This document shows positions 1 through 8,026 of a stretch of DNA of 64,000 bases, piece after piece. The notes under the pieces were generated by a model that worked only from the letters and a program-made list of their open reading frames with translations, did no database searches and was not told where the DNA came from. Position 1 is the stretch's first letter. Every line of letters starts with the position of its first letter. Both the position numbers and the translations under genes were made by a program. This stretch comes from Niastella yeongjuensis (lineage in GTDB: Bacteria; Bacteroidota; Bacteroidia; Chitinophagales; Chitinophagaceae): contig NZ_FOCZ01000007.1 in NCBI RefSeq assembly GCF_900110245.1, forward strand, positions 1-64,000, in the 5' to 3' direction.

Positions 1-1820
1 GAGGCTGTCTCAAAAGTAATTTGAGGCGGCCTTTTTTCATTTTCAGTTTTTAAGGCGTGTTTATCCACAAAAGCACTGTATAACTAAAGCTTCTTAGGGA
101 TTAGTAATAAGAACTGGTTTTGTTGTTTTTAAGGGTATGGCAAGAGGAAAAACATTATCGGTTGTATTTAAAAGCAACTTCCAGAACCAGGCGATGTTAC
201 TTCCGCCTGATTTAAATGAGATGATTGCAGCTAATCATCCAGTTCGGGTTGTAAACGAAGTGTTGGAGAAGGTGGATATAAGTGAGTTGATCAAACAGTA
301 CAAACCTGGTGGTACCAGCAGTTACCATCCCCGCATGCTGCTCAAAGTGCTGGTATATGGATATATCAATAACATTTACAGTAGCCGTAAAATTGAAGAA
401 GCAGTATCACAGAATATAAACTTCATGTGGTTAGCGGGCATGAGCACCCCTGATCACAATACTATCAATCGCTTCCGCGGACAACGTCTTCAAAAAACTT
501 TACAACCCATCTTTACTCAGGTTGTCTTATTGTTATGTGACGAAGGACTACTGAGTATCAAAGATTTATACACAGACGGTACTAAGATAGAAGCCAATGC
601 CAACCGGTATACATTTGTATGGGGCAATACAATCAAACATAACAGGGAGAAAATAAAACAGCAATTAAATGAATTGTGGCAATATGCCAAGTCTGTTGCA
701 GCCTCAGAATTAGATGATACAGATCCATCGGGCTTTGACAAAATAGATTCAGAAAGTGTTACCCGGACCGTAGATGCGATTAATGCTGCGCTTAAGGATA
801 AGAAAATAGCCAAAGACAAAAGGCAAAAATTAAACTATGCAAAAAAGAACTGGCCAGCCAACCTGGATAAATATGAAGAGCAGGAAAAAACAATGGGTGA
901 GCAAAGAAACAGTTATAGCAAAACAGATAAGGACGCCACCTTCATGCGCATGAAAGAAGACCATATGAAAAATGGCCAGTTAAAACCAGCCTATAACGTC
1001 CAGATCAGTACTAATAATCAATACATAGCCTCTTACAGTATCCATCAAAACACTACTGATACTAATACCCTGATTGACCATCTTAGCCAACACATAAGCA
1101 ACTTCAAACAAAAGCCCAATAACGTTACCGCTGATGCAGGTTATGGAAGTGAAGAGAATTATCAATGGCTGGAAAAAAAGCGCATCACAGCTTATGTGAA
1201 GCACAACCAGTTTGACCGGATGCAGAATGAAACAATCCGTAATAAAACTCCATTTAGTATAGATAAGCTTATCTATGAAGAACAGAACAACCAATACCTT
1301 TGCCCAATAGGCGAACCAATGAAACATGTTGGTTGGACGATTGAAGAAACAAAAACAGGCTATCCAAAAGTGATAGATAAATATAAGGCTTCAAACTGTG
1401 AAGGCTGCTTTTTATATGGAACCTGTCACGGGCAAAAAGGTGATCGAATAATAGAGGTCAGCCTTAACAACCAACGCCTCAAAGAAAAAGCGGAAAAGCG
1501 ATTAAAGAGTAAACGAGGCATCCAAAAACGCAAACAGCGTTGCTTCGACACAGAACCTGTGTTCGCAAATATTAAATATAATCATAATTTTAAACGCTTC
1601 ATGCTACGAGGTAAAGAAAAGGTAGCAGTTGAAACCGGTTTACTGGCACTCGCACACAACTTAAGGAAGAAGGCGGCCTAAAAGCCCTTGAATCACTTCG
1701 AACTTTTTAAAAATATCTTCCGAAAACATCTACTTTAAGAAAATCTTACTTCAATTCTATTACGCTCTATACATCGCCATAAAACAGAAAAAAGGCGCCT
1801 CTTACTTTTGAGACGCCTTC
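1..1820 (+). mobile_element. IS1182-family insertion sequence
   Basis: A single transposase gene is bracketed by imperfect terminal inverted repeats. The left end begins GAGGCTGTCTCAAAAGTAA, and the right end, read on the minus strand, begins GAAGGCGTCTCAAAAGTAAG; the two share the core GTCTCAAAAGTAA. The element ends about 30 bp past the stop codon of the convergent thrS gene. The left boundary coincides with the window edge, so the target-site duplication cannot be checked. The transposase is intact and no passenger gene is present, so the copy may be active. The family call rests on transposase features and end sequence. Confidence 0.88.
137..1681 (+). CDS. IS1182-family DDE transposase
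   Basis: A 514-residue transposase that catalyses cut or copy of the surrounding element. The N-terminal 120 residues match the DUF772/InsH-like N-terminal domain, with the family-typical stretches QAMLLPPDL and ENHPVRVVNE-like NHPVRVVN. The DDE catalytic residues are probably D147 (YTDGTKIEAN), D333 (TADAGYGS) and the late Glu near residue 502 (VAVETGLLALAHN). A Cys-rich stretch near 425-438 (SNCEGCFLYGTC) is usual in IS1182 enzymes. The ATG at 137 follows AAGGG. Length is normal for the family, with no frameshift. Confidence 0.93.
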   Translation: MARGKTLSVVFKSNFQNQAMLLPPDLNEMIAANHPVRVVNEVLEKVDISELIKQYKPGGTSSYHPRMLLKVLVYGYINNIYSSRKIEEAVSQNINFMWLAGMSTPDHNTINRFRGQRLQKTLQPIFTQVVLLLCDEGLLSIKDLYTDGTKIEANANRYTFVWGNTIKHNREKIKQQLNELWQYAKSVAASELDDTDPSGFDKIDSESVTRTVDAINAALKDKKIAKDKRQKLNYAKKNWPANLDKYEEQEKTMGEQRNSYSKTDKDATFMRMKEDHMKNGQLKPAYNVQISTNNQYIASYSIHQNTTDTNTLIDHLSQHISNFKQKPNNVTADAGYGSEENYQWLEKKRITAYVKHNQFDRMQNETIRNKTPFSIDKLIYEEQNNQYLCPIGEPMKHVGWTIEETKTGYPKVIDKYKASNCEGCFLYGTCHGQKGDRIIEVSLNNQRLKEKAEKRLKSKRGIQKRKQRCFDTEPVFANIKYNHNFKRFMLRGKEKVAVETGLLALAHNLRKKAA

Positions 1821-1850
1821 TTGAAAATTGTCTTTATTACAATAAGCTGA

Positions 1851-3794
1851 TTACTCAAAAGGTTTACGGCTGATCACCTCATCCTGCACCAGTTTCGTGA
1901 ATGCTTCCACGCTCATGGTGCCGAGATCTCCTTTCGCCTGGCGGCGTACTGCTACTTTTTCCTCGGCTTCTTCTTTTTCACCGATCACAAGCATATACGG
2001 TATTTTGGCCAGTTCCGCCTCGCGGATCTTTTTCCCGATCTTTTCGCCTCTGTCGTCTATCTCTGCGCGTATTTCCACTTTTTTTAGCAATGCTGCCACT
2101 TTCTCTGCATACGGCACAAACTTGTCGCTGATCGGCAGCAGTTTTACCTGCGTAGGGGTGAGCCAGAGCGGGAATTTGCCTGCACAGTGTTCTATCAGTA
2201 CTGCTATGAAACGTTCCATGGAACCAAAGGGTGCGCGGTGGATCATCACCGGGCGGTGCGGTTTATTATCCGCCCCTACGTATTCGAGTTCGAAACGCTC
2301 GGGGAGGTTGTAATCCACCTGAATGGTGCCCAGCTGCCATTTACGGCCAAGGGCATCCTTCACCATGAAATCCAGCTTCGGGCCGTAGAAAGCCGCTTCT
2401 CCGTATTCTACTACAGTGTTCAGTCCTTTTTCGGCGGCGGACTCGATAATGGCCTGTTCGGCGAGGTTCCAGTTCTCTTCGGAACCGATGTATTTGGAAC
2501 GGTTCTCTTTATCCCGCAGCGAGATCTGTGCGGTATAGTTTTCAAAACCGAGGCTGCCAAAAACGTACAATACGAGGTCGATCACTTTGATGAACTCCTC
2601 TTTTACCTGGTCTGGCCGGCAGAACAGGTGGGCATCGTCCTGAGTAAAGCCGCGAACGCGGGTCAGGCCGTGAAGCTCCCCGTGTTGCTCGTAACGGTAT
2701 ACGGTACCGAATTCCGCGAAGCGGATCGGCAGGTCTTTATACGATCGCGGGGAGGTTTTGTAGATCTCACAGTGGTGTGGGCAGTTCATGGGTTTCAGCA
2801 TGAACTCTTCCCCTTCTTCCGGCGTGTGAATGGCCTGGAAGCTGTCTTTCCCGTATTTCTCATAGTGACCGGAAGTTACGTAGAGGGCTTTATTGCCGAT
2901 ATGTGGGGTGATCACAGGCAGGTAGCCACTTTCGATCTGTGCTTTCTGCAGAAAGTTCTGAAGGCGTTCGCGGAGCATGGCGCCTTTGGGCAGCCAGAGC
3001 GGAAGGCCGAGGCCTACTTTCTCGGAGAATGCGAACAGGTCCAGTTCCTTGCCCAGCTTGCGGTGATCACGTTTTTTGGCTTCTTCTATCAGTGCCAGGT
3101 GTTCGTCCAGTTCCTTTTGGGAAGGGAAAGTGACACCGTAGATGCGGGTCAGCATCTTGTTTTTTTCGTTCCCCAGCCAGTATGCGCCGGCAATGTTGGT
3201 GAGCTTAACGGCTTTGATGAAACCGGTGCTCGGGATATGCGGCCCACGGCAGAGGTCGGTGAACCCGCCCTGGGTATAGAATGAAATGTTGCCATCTTCC
3301 AGCCGGTCGATGATCTCCAGTTTGTAGGGATCGTTCTTTTCAGTGAAATACCGGATCGCCTCCGCTTTGGGGACTTCGCGGCGGATGTATGGATTGTTCT
3401 GTTTGGCCAGTTCCTGCATCTTCACTTCCAGCCTACGCAGCTCTTCCTCGGAGATCTGGCGGCCGTCGAGGTCCACATCGTAGTAAAAACCTCCGTTTTC
3501 AAGCGGAGGACCGTAGCCGAACTTCACTCCCGGATACAGGGATTCCAGCGCCTCGGCCATGAGATGCGCGGAGGAGTGCCACATGGTGGCCTTGCCGTCA
3601 GCATCCGTCCACGTCAGGAGTTGAATGGTTCCGTCCTGCGTAATGGGGCGGGACGCATCTATTACCTGTCCGTTTACTTTTGCTGCCAGCACCTTGCGGG
3701 CGAGCCCTTCGCTGATGGATTTAGCGATGTCCATGGCAGTAATACCTTGTTCGTACTGCCTGACTACGCCATCCGGGAATGTAATGTTGATCAT
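1851..3794 (-). CDS. thrS: threonyl-tRNA synthetase
   Basis: Class II aminoacyl-tRNA synthetase charging tRNA-Thr in the cytoplasm. Domains in order: TGS (about 1-62), the second additional/editing domain with HSSAH at 73-77 and C182/H186 in the LCRGPH motif, the catalytic core from about 240, and the anticodon-binding domain from about 550. Zinc ligand C338 lies in MNCPHH; motif 2 ([17 protein letters not shown]) and motif 3 (APFGSMERF) are present. The 647 aa length is normal and the ATG at 3794 begins MINITFPDG, as expected. The gene stands alone; an IS lies just past its 3' end, so its terminator may be displaced. Confidence 0.98.
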   Translation of the reverse strand: MINITFPDGVVRQYEQGITAMDIAKSISEGLARKVLAAKVNGQVIDASRPITQDGTIQLLTWTDADGKATMWHSSAHLMAEALESLYPGVKFGYGPPLENGGFYYDVDLDGRQISEEELRRLEVKMQELAKQNNPYIRREVPKAEAIRYFTEKNDPYKLEIIDRLEDGNISFYTQGGFTDLCRGPHIPSTGFIKAVKLTNIAGAYWLGNEKNKMLTRIYGVTFPSQKELDEHLALIEEAKKRDHRKLGKELDLFAFSEKVGLGLPLWLPKGAMLRERLQNFLQKAQIESGYLPVITPHIGNKALYVTSGHYEKYGKDSFQAIHTPEEGEEFMLKPMNCPHHCEIYKTSPRSYKDLPIRFAEFGTVYRYEQHGELHGLTRVRGFTQDDAHLFCRPDQVKEEFIKVIDLVLYVFGSLGFENYTAQISLRDKENRSKYIGSEENWNLAEQAIIESAAEKGLNTVVEYGEAAFYGPKLDFMVKDALGRKWQLGTIQVDYNLPERFELEYVGADNKPHRPVMIHRAPFGSMERFIAVLIEHCAGKFPLWLTPTQVKLLPISDKFVPYAEKVAALLKKVEIRAEIDDRGEKIGKKIREAELAKIPYMLVIGEKEEAEEKVAVRRQAKGDLGTMSVEAFTKLVQDEVISRKPFE

Positions 3795-3921
3795 AAATCC
3801 TTTTTTCTCAAATAATTAGCTTGCGAAATTACAAAATCAATTACTAATAATGAAGTAAAACGCTCCCAATAAGGGCGAGGTGTAGTACTTTCAGACAATT
3901 ATAACTTTTGATTTTAACACT

Positions 3922-4374
3922 ATGGCAAAAAATAACCTTTTGACAATGCACAATGTCGGCATCGTTGTAGAATCCCTCGATGGTGCCATCTCTTTTTTTA
4001 CTGAGTTAGGGCTGAAGCTGGAAGGGCGGGCCACCATAGAAGGGGAGTGGGCCGGGCGCGTTACCGGCCTGGGTTCCCAACAGGTAGAGATCGCCATGAT
4101 GGTTACCCCCGATGGCCACAGCCGGTTAGAGCTTTCCCGGTTTCTTACCCCGCCAACGATTGCTGATCACAGAACTGCGCCGGTCAACGCACTCGGATAC
4201 CTGCGCATCATGTTCAATGTTGGCGATCTCGACGAAACGCTCAACAGGCTTTATAAACAGGGCGCCACACTCGTTGGTGAAGTGGTTCAGTACGAGGATG
4301 TTTACCGGCTCTGCTACATCCGTGGGCACGAAGGATTGCTCATCGGGCTGGCAGAAGAACTCGGTAAGAAATAA
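3922..4374 (+). CDS. VOC (glyoxalase/bleomycin resistance) family protein
   Basis: A 150-residue single-chain protein with the paired beta-alpha-beta-beta-beta modules of the vicinal oxygen chelate fold. The first module starts MHNVGIVVESLDGAISFF and the second ALGYLRIMFNVGDLDETLNRL, ending in YIRGHEGLLIGLAEEL. Candidate metal ligands are the His near residue 10, the Glu near 70 (SRLELSRF) and a late Glu in the final strand. The substrate cannot be read from sequence. The next gene starts 41 bp downstream on the same strand, so the two could be co-transcribed. Confidence 0.85.
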   Translation: MAKNNLLTMHNVGIVVESLDGAISFFTELGLKLEGRATIEGEWAGRVTGLGSQQVEIAMMVTPDGHSRLELSRFLTPPTIADHRTAPVNALGYLRIMFNVGDLDETLNRLYKQGATLVGEVVQYEDVYRLCYIRGHEGLLIGLAEELGKK

Positions 4375-4415
4375 GAAGCGTAATATTGCGGTCAACTTTG
4401 TAAGCAACCGTACCT

Positions 4416-5198
4416 ATGGCTAAAACATATGCTCCCAAACAGACAACCACCCACGGCCATTTAGTTCAAGTCAGAGATATTGAGCTATACTATGAAGAAT
4501 ATGGAGCAGGTAAGCCATTGGTGCTTTTGCATGGGTTTGGCGGGTGTACACAGAACTGGCATCCCTTTATCACATCGCTCTCTGCGCGCTATCGACTGAT
4601 CATTGTAGACCTGCGCGGCCATGGTCACTCCACCAATCCCCGGAACACGTTCACGCACCGGGAAGCAGCGCAGGATGTTTTCCTCCTGCTGGAAAAGTTA
4701 GGGATCGGTCAATTCTCGGCTATGGGAATGAGTTCTGGCGGAATGACGTTATTGCACATGGCAACGAGCCAGCCTAAGCGCATCGACTCCATGGTATTAA
4801 TTAGTGCAACTTCTCATTTCCCCGATCAGGCCAGGACCATTATGCGCAGAGCTTCATTCGGCACCATGCCCCCGGTGGTAAAAGAAATGTATAGGGAGTG
4901 TGCAAAACGTGGCGATGAGCAGATTCATCAGCTCATTACACAGTTCAACGCGTTTGCCGAAAACTACGACGATATGAATTTTACTGCTCAAAGTTTGTCA
5001 GCCATTTCGGCTCGTACGCTCGTGGTACACGGTGATCGCGACAACTTTTTTCCTGTTGAAATTCCCGTAAGCATCTACCGTTCTATACCAAATGCTTCGT
5101 TATGGATTATTCCCGGAGGCGACCACGTTCCCATTTATGATGCCACAGTCCCATTTACTTCAACAGCCCTGCAGTTCCTTGATGGCAATAGTAATTAG
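4416..5198 (+). CDS. alpha/beta hydrolase
   Basis: A 260-residue cytoplasmic serine hydrolase of the alpha/beta fold. The oxyanion-hole motif is LLHGFGGCTQNW (about 37-48). The nucleophile elbow is GMSSGG, with the catalytic Ser near residue 107. The acid is probably the Asp in VHGDRDNFF and the His lies in GGDHVPIY near the C-terminus. No signal peptide is seen. The substrate is unknown. It follows the VOC gene by 41 bp, and a weak promoter-like TCAACTTTG lies between them. Confidence 0.88.
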   Translation: MAKTYAPKQTTTHGHLVQVRDIELYYEEYGAGKPLVLLHGFGGCTQNWHPFITSLSARYRLIIVDLRGHGHSTNPRNTFTHREAAQDVFLLLEKLGIGQFSAMGMSSGGMTLLHMATSQPKRIDSMVLISATSHFPDQARTIMRRASFGTMPPVVKEMYRECAKRGDEQIHQLITQFNAFAENYDDMNFTAQSLSAISARTLVVHGDRDNFFPVEIPVSIYRSIPNASLWIIPGGDHVPIYDATVPFTSTALQFLDGNSN

Positions 5199-5305
5199 CG
5201 GAATTTAAAACATGAATTATGGATCCCAAATATAAAAATCCTGATGTCATTGCTTCAAGGTGGAATAATCCGCCCCAGTACCCGGCTCATTTTTACATGG
5301 TAATT

Positions 5306-5953
5306 TTACTCCTTCACCACGCTCGCCCTTTTTATATAATCAAGTTTCGGGAAATTCCGCTTCAGGTAATCGTTGCCTGAAGCAAAAAGCGAATCCTGGT
5401 GACCGGCCCTTATGCCGCCGCCCGATTGTTCCCCGTATTCTGAAAAAAGTGCGTCTGCCACCTCCATACCACTGATGATCTTTGCAAATGGAACAAACGG
5501 CTCGGTATCATGGGTTGCACTGTTATCGCGCAGGTTGATAAAGATCTGTGTCGTTCTTCCATTAGGATCTTTGAAGGCATAGGCCAGTGTTCCCCTGGTA
5601 TTGGATTCCTTGCGCGGATCATCGGGGATGTTCTCCTTACGCCATGCCTGTGCAATCGCCGGATCGGCGGCTATTCCGAACTGTGCCCATAATTTAGCAC
5701 GAACGCGGAAGAAGGCAGCATCGTTATAATAACCATGCTGTACAAGATTATAAAACCTGTCCACCCCATTGGGTGCCCACTCGCGTTTTAACGCCAGCAA
5801 TATATTACCCCTGGTGGTTTCCAGCAAGACGTTGAAAGCAGCCGGCGCCTGCTTTTTAAACGCAGCATCGGTTGGTGTAAGCAGCAGTTTGTACTGCGAC
5901 TGTGCCGCAAATGAGCTGCCGATTATGAATAATGAAATGATCGTCATTCTCAT
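5306..5953 (-). CDS. secreted cyclophilin-type peptidyl-prolyl isomerase
   Basis: A 215-residue protein with an N-terminal hydrophobic signal sequence (IISLFIIGSSFAAQSQ), suggesting export to the periplasm. The body is a short bacterial cyclophilin: VLLETTRGNILLALKREWAP opens the fold, followed by the region around FFRVRAKLWAQFGI and the ATP/peptide-groove-like segment GTLAYA. The usual catalytic FHR motif is replaced by FFRV, still placing an Arg after aromatic residues. It would assist folding of proline-containing envelope proteins. It stands alone between convergent and divergent neighbours. Confidence 0.87.
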   Translation of the reverse strand: MRMTIISLFIIGSSFAAQSQYKLLLTPTDAAFKKQAPAAFNVLLETTRGNILLALKREWAPNGVDRFYNLVQHGYYNDAAFFRVRAKLWAQFGIAADPAIAQAWRKENIPDDPRKESNTRGTLAYAFKDPNGRTTQIFINLRDNSATHDTEPFVPFAKIISGMEVADALFSEYGEQSGGGIRAGHQDSLFASGNDYLKRNFPKLDYIKRASVVKE

Positions 5954-6068
5954 GCTGAAAAATTAAAGAAGGTGAGTGAAGTTATACTTACATCACTACA
6001 TATACTTAATGTTTCTTAACCAATAGATATCACATTTTGCTCATTTCAGATAGTTTAACCACCAGTTG

Positions 6069-6929
6069 TTATCTGCGAAAGCCGGTCTGCAGCAGGCAAT
6101 AGTCCCAGATAAGTTGTTCGCGTTCCGGCGTGAAATACTTCGTGCTCTTTTTAGCCAGTTTCCTGTCTACAAAATAATCACCTGATTTACCTGGCAGGTT
6201 TTGTTCTGTGGTCAGGTATACCATGGTGTCTGCACCAGTTTCGGGGCTACGGAAGAAAGATCGGGCCAGCTTGCTGACAAAATTCAGTACCGGGCCGAGG
6301 TTACTGCCTATACCAAAACTCGTAGCTACCGCTCCCGGATGAATTGTATAGGCCCGTACATTGGTAACGCCATCCCGCTCCAGCTGTGCAGCCAGGTGCT
6401 GGGTATTCCAGATCAGGAATAGTTTCGCATTGCCATAGGCACATAAGGGATTGTAGTGGTTTTCTAACTGAATGTCATCAAAGTCCGGCTTTGCATTTAA
6501 TTGGTGAGAGTTAGAGGCTACGTTGATAATACGGGCATCATTGCTCTTTACCAATAAGTCCATCAATAAGTGCGTGATCAGGAAGGGGGCCAACACGTTA
6601 ACTGCAAACGTTTTTTCAAAACCCTCTCCGGTTGTCTCCCGCTCTTTGCCCATAAGACCGCCCGCGTTGTTGATCAGTATATCAAGGCTTGAAAATTGCC
6701 CATGTATCTCATCACACATCCTGCGCACGTCTGCCAGGTTATAGAGGTCGGCCGTCACCGAATAAATCTGGTCGTTCCCGCTAACAGCAATAATCTCTTT
6801 TCTTATTAATTCCGTTTTTCCGGAGTTTCTTCCATGAATGATTACCAGGTAACCTTGCTTCGCCAGCGCCAGTGATGCGGCCCTGCCAATACCACTGGTG
6901 GCACCAGTGATCAATACCGTTTTTGCCAT
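6069..6929 (-). CDS. SDR family oxidoreductase (retinol dehydrogenase-like)
   Basis: A 286-residue NAD(P)-dependent oxidoreductase. The Rossmann motif is GATSGIGRA near the N-terminus, NNAGG lies near residue 87, and the active site is S (NVASNS) with YxxxK in CAYGNAKL. The start is taken at the ATG giving MAKTVLITG; a TTG five codons upstream is also open. It is divergent from the HxlR regulator at 6998, whose promoter lies in the 68-bp gap, so the regulator probably controls this gene. The substrate is unknown. Confidence 0.9.
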   Translation of the reverse strand: MAKTVLITGATSGIGRAASLALAKQGYLVIIHGRNSGKTELIRKEIIAVSGNDQIYSVTADLYNLADVRRMCDEIHGQFSSLDILINNAGGLMGKERETTGEGFEKTFAVNVLAPFLITHLLMDLLVKSNDARIINVASNSHQLNAKPDFDDIQLENHYNPLCAYGNAKLFLIWNTQHLAAQLERDGVTNVRAYTIHPGAVATSFGIGSNLGPVLNFVSKLARSFFRSPETGADTMVYLTTEQNLPGKSGDYFVDRKLAKKSTKYFTPEREQLIWDYCLLQTGFRR

Positions 6930-6963
6930 TCTTATTTTTTTCAAAGCTAATAGCAGAATGGTA

Positions 6964-6971
6964 TATTTTTG
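6964..6971 (+). promoter_or_regulatory. Bacteroidota -7 element (TATTTTTG) for hxlR-type gene
   Basis: TATTTTTG matches the TAnnTTTG consensus and lies 26 bp upstream of the HxlR-family ATG. No convincing TTTG -33 box was found at the ideal distance, so this is a weak to moderate call. Confidence 0.45.
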
Positions 6972-6997
6972 ATGCCAGTTACCTAAAGGATACCAAC

Positions 6998-7348
6998 ATG
7001 GCGAAGAAAGAATTAAGTATAGAGCAGAAGATCAAGTATGTGCAAGACACGTTATTCGTGATCAGTGGCAAATGGAAACTGCCCATCATGATGGCTGTTA
7101 ATAACGGCAATCAGCGTTTTCGCGACATCCAGCGCGCGGTGCCCAATATTACCACCCGGGTACTTTCCAAAGAACTCAAAGATCTGGAAGAAAACCGGTT
7201 GTTGGTACGCACCGTGTATGACTCCCTGCCAGTCACTATTACCTACACCGTTACACCATATTGCAAAAGTCTTAAACCGATGGTGGATGAAATGATCAAA
7301 TGGGGGGAACGCCACCGTGCAGAACTGAAAAAGGCAAGGAATGATTGA
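6998..7348 (+). CDS. HxlR-family transcriptional regulator
   Basis: A 116-residue winged-helix DNA-binding protein. The body matches the HxlR fold: LFVISGKWKLPIMMAV opens the first helix, followed by RFRDIQRAVPNITTRVLSKELKDLEE (recognition helix region) and the wing TYTVTPYCKSLKPMVDEM. The start is the ATG giving MAKKELSIEQK; the open frame extends 25 codons upstream but overlaps the promoter. HxlR proteins usually sense reactive or electrophilic small molecules and regulate a divergent oxidoreductase, which fits the SDR gene next to it. Confidence 0.92.
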   Translation: MAKKELSIEQKIKYVQDTLFVISGKWKLPIMMAVNNGNQRFRDIQRAVPNITTRVLSKELKDLEENRLLVRTVYDSLPVTITYTVTPYCKSLKPMVDEMIKWGERHRAELKKARND

Positions 7349-7400
7349 AACAGCTTTATGACAAAGTAATGCACAGCCGTTAACCAAAGTAGTACTGCAA

Positions 7401-7991
7401 CTACATGCCAGATATAACAACAGCTTCAAGATGAAATTTCTTTCCAATACGGATATGCGGGTAGAAACTCCAGTGCAATATTGTGCCTATCAAAAAGACC
7501 GCCGATCCAATGGCAAGCCCTTTTAATTTTTCTTGCTCAAAGGGCGGTTCATTCTGGATGAGGTCGTTGGCAATGTTTAAAACTACATATCCTGCTCCGG
7601 CTACCTGAAATATAAAGCCATTCCGCACCCAAACAAATTTTTCATGCCCCAGGATGACACGAACGCGGTTGTTATCATGAACAATCATTTCCTTTTTTGT
7701 AGGCAGGGCATATATATCTTTCAAGCTAAATATATATCCTCGATAATGAGTTGTGTCTACCCCGGATAATGTGTACCGGATCGATTCACGGGTGAGTGAG
7801 AATGAATCGTTATGAATATTGGTAATAATACCGTGGATCCATTCGCCGTCATTTCTCTGAAACGTTATTCGGGAATCTTTCCAGAAATAACGAAGAGGCC
7901 TGTGCCTTTTTTTTAAAACCAGATACCCATTCTGGGAGAAGGCAACAATCGGAAGTGAAAAGGCAAGGATAAGAAAAGTAGTTTTGTACAT
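7401..7991 (-). CDS. hypothetical envelope protein with signal peptide
   Basis: A 196-residue protein I do not recognise. It opens with a signal peptide (LILAFSLPIVAFSQNG) and contains a basic N-terminal third, a beta-rich centre and one or two hydrophobic segments near residues 125-165 (IFQVAGAGYVVLNIAN and GLAIGSAVFLIGTILHW). It begins 35 bp after the permease gene on the same strand, so it may be its operon partner. No catalytic motif is visible. Confidence 0.7.
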   Translation of the reverse strand: MYKTTFLILAFSLPIVAFSQNGYLVLKKRHRPLRYFWKDSRITFQRNDGEWIHGIITNIHNDSFSLTRESIRYTLSGVDTTHYRGYIFSLKDIYALPTKKEMIVHDNNRVRVILGHEKFVWVRNGFIFQVAGAGYVVLNIANDLIQNEPPFEQEKLKGLAIGSAVFLIGTILHWSFYPHIRIGKKFHLEAVVISGM

Positions 7992-8026
7992 GGTTCAATT
8001 ATATTATAACCTGGCTTTTGAAAATA

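Noticed and set aside
2187-3284. 365-codon plus-strand frame within thrS
   Set aside because: Antisense shadow of a conserved gene; no family likeness or start context.
5219-5380. 53-codon plus-strand frame starting MDPKYKNPDV
   Set aside because: It runs antisense into the cyclophilin gene and has no recognisable domain; possibly a gene fragment, but support is too weak.
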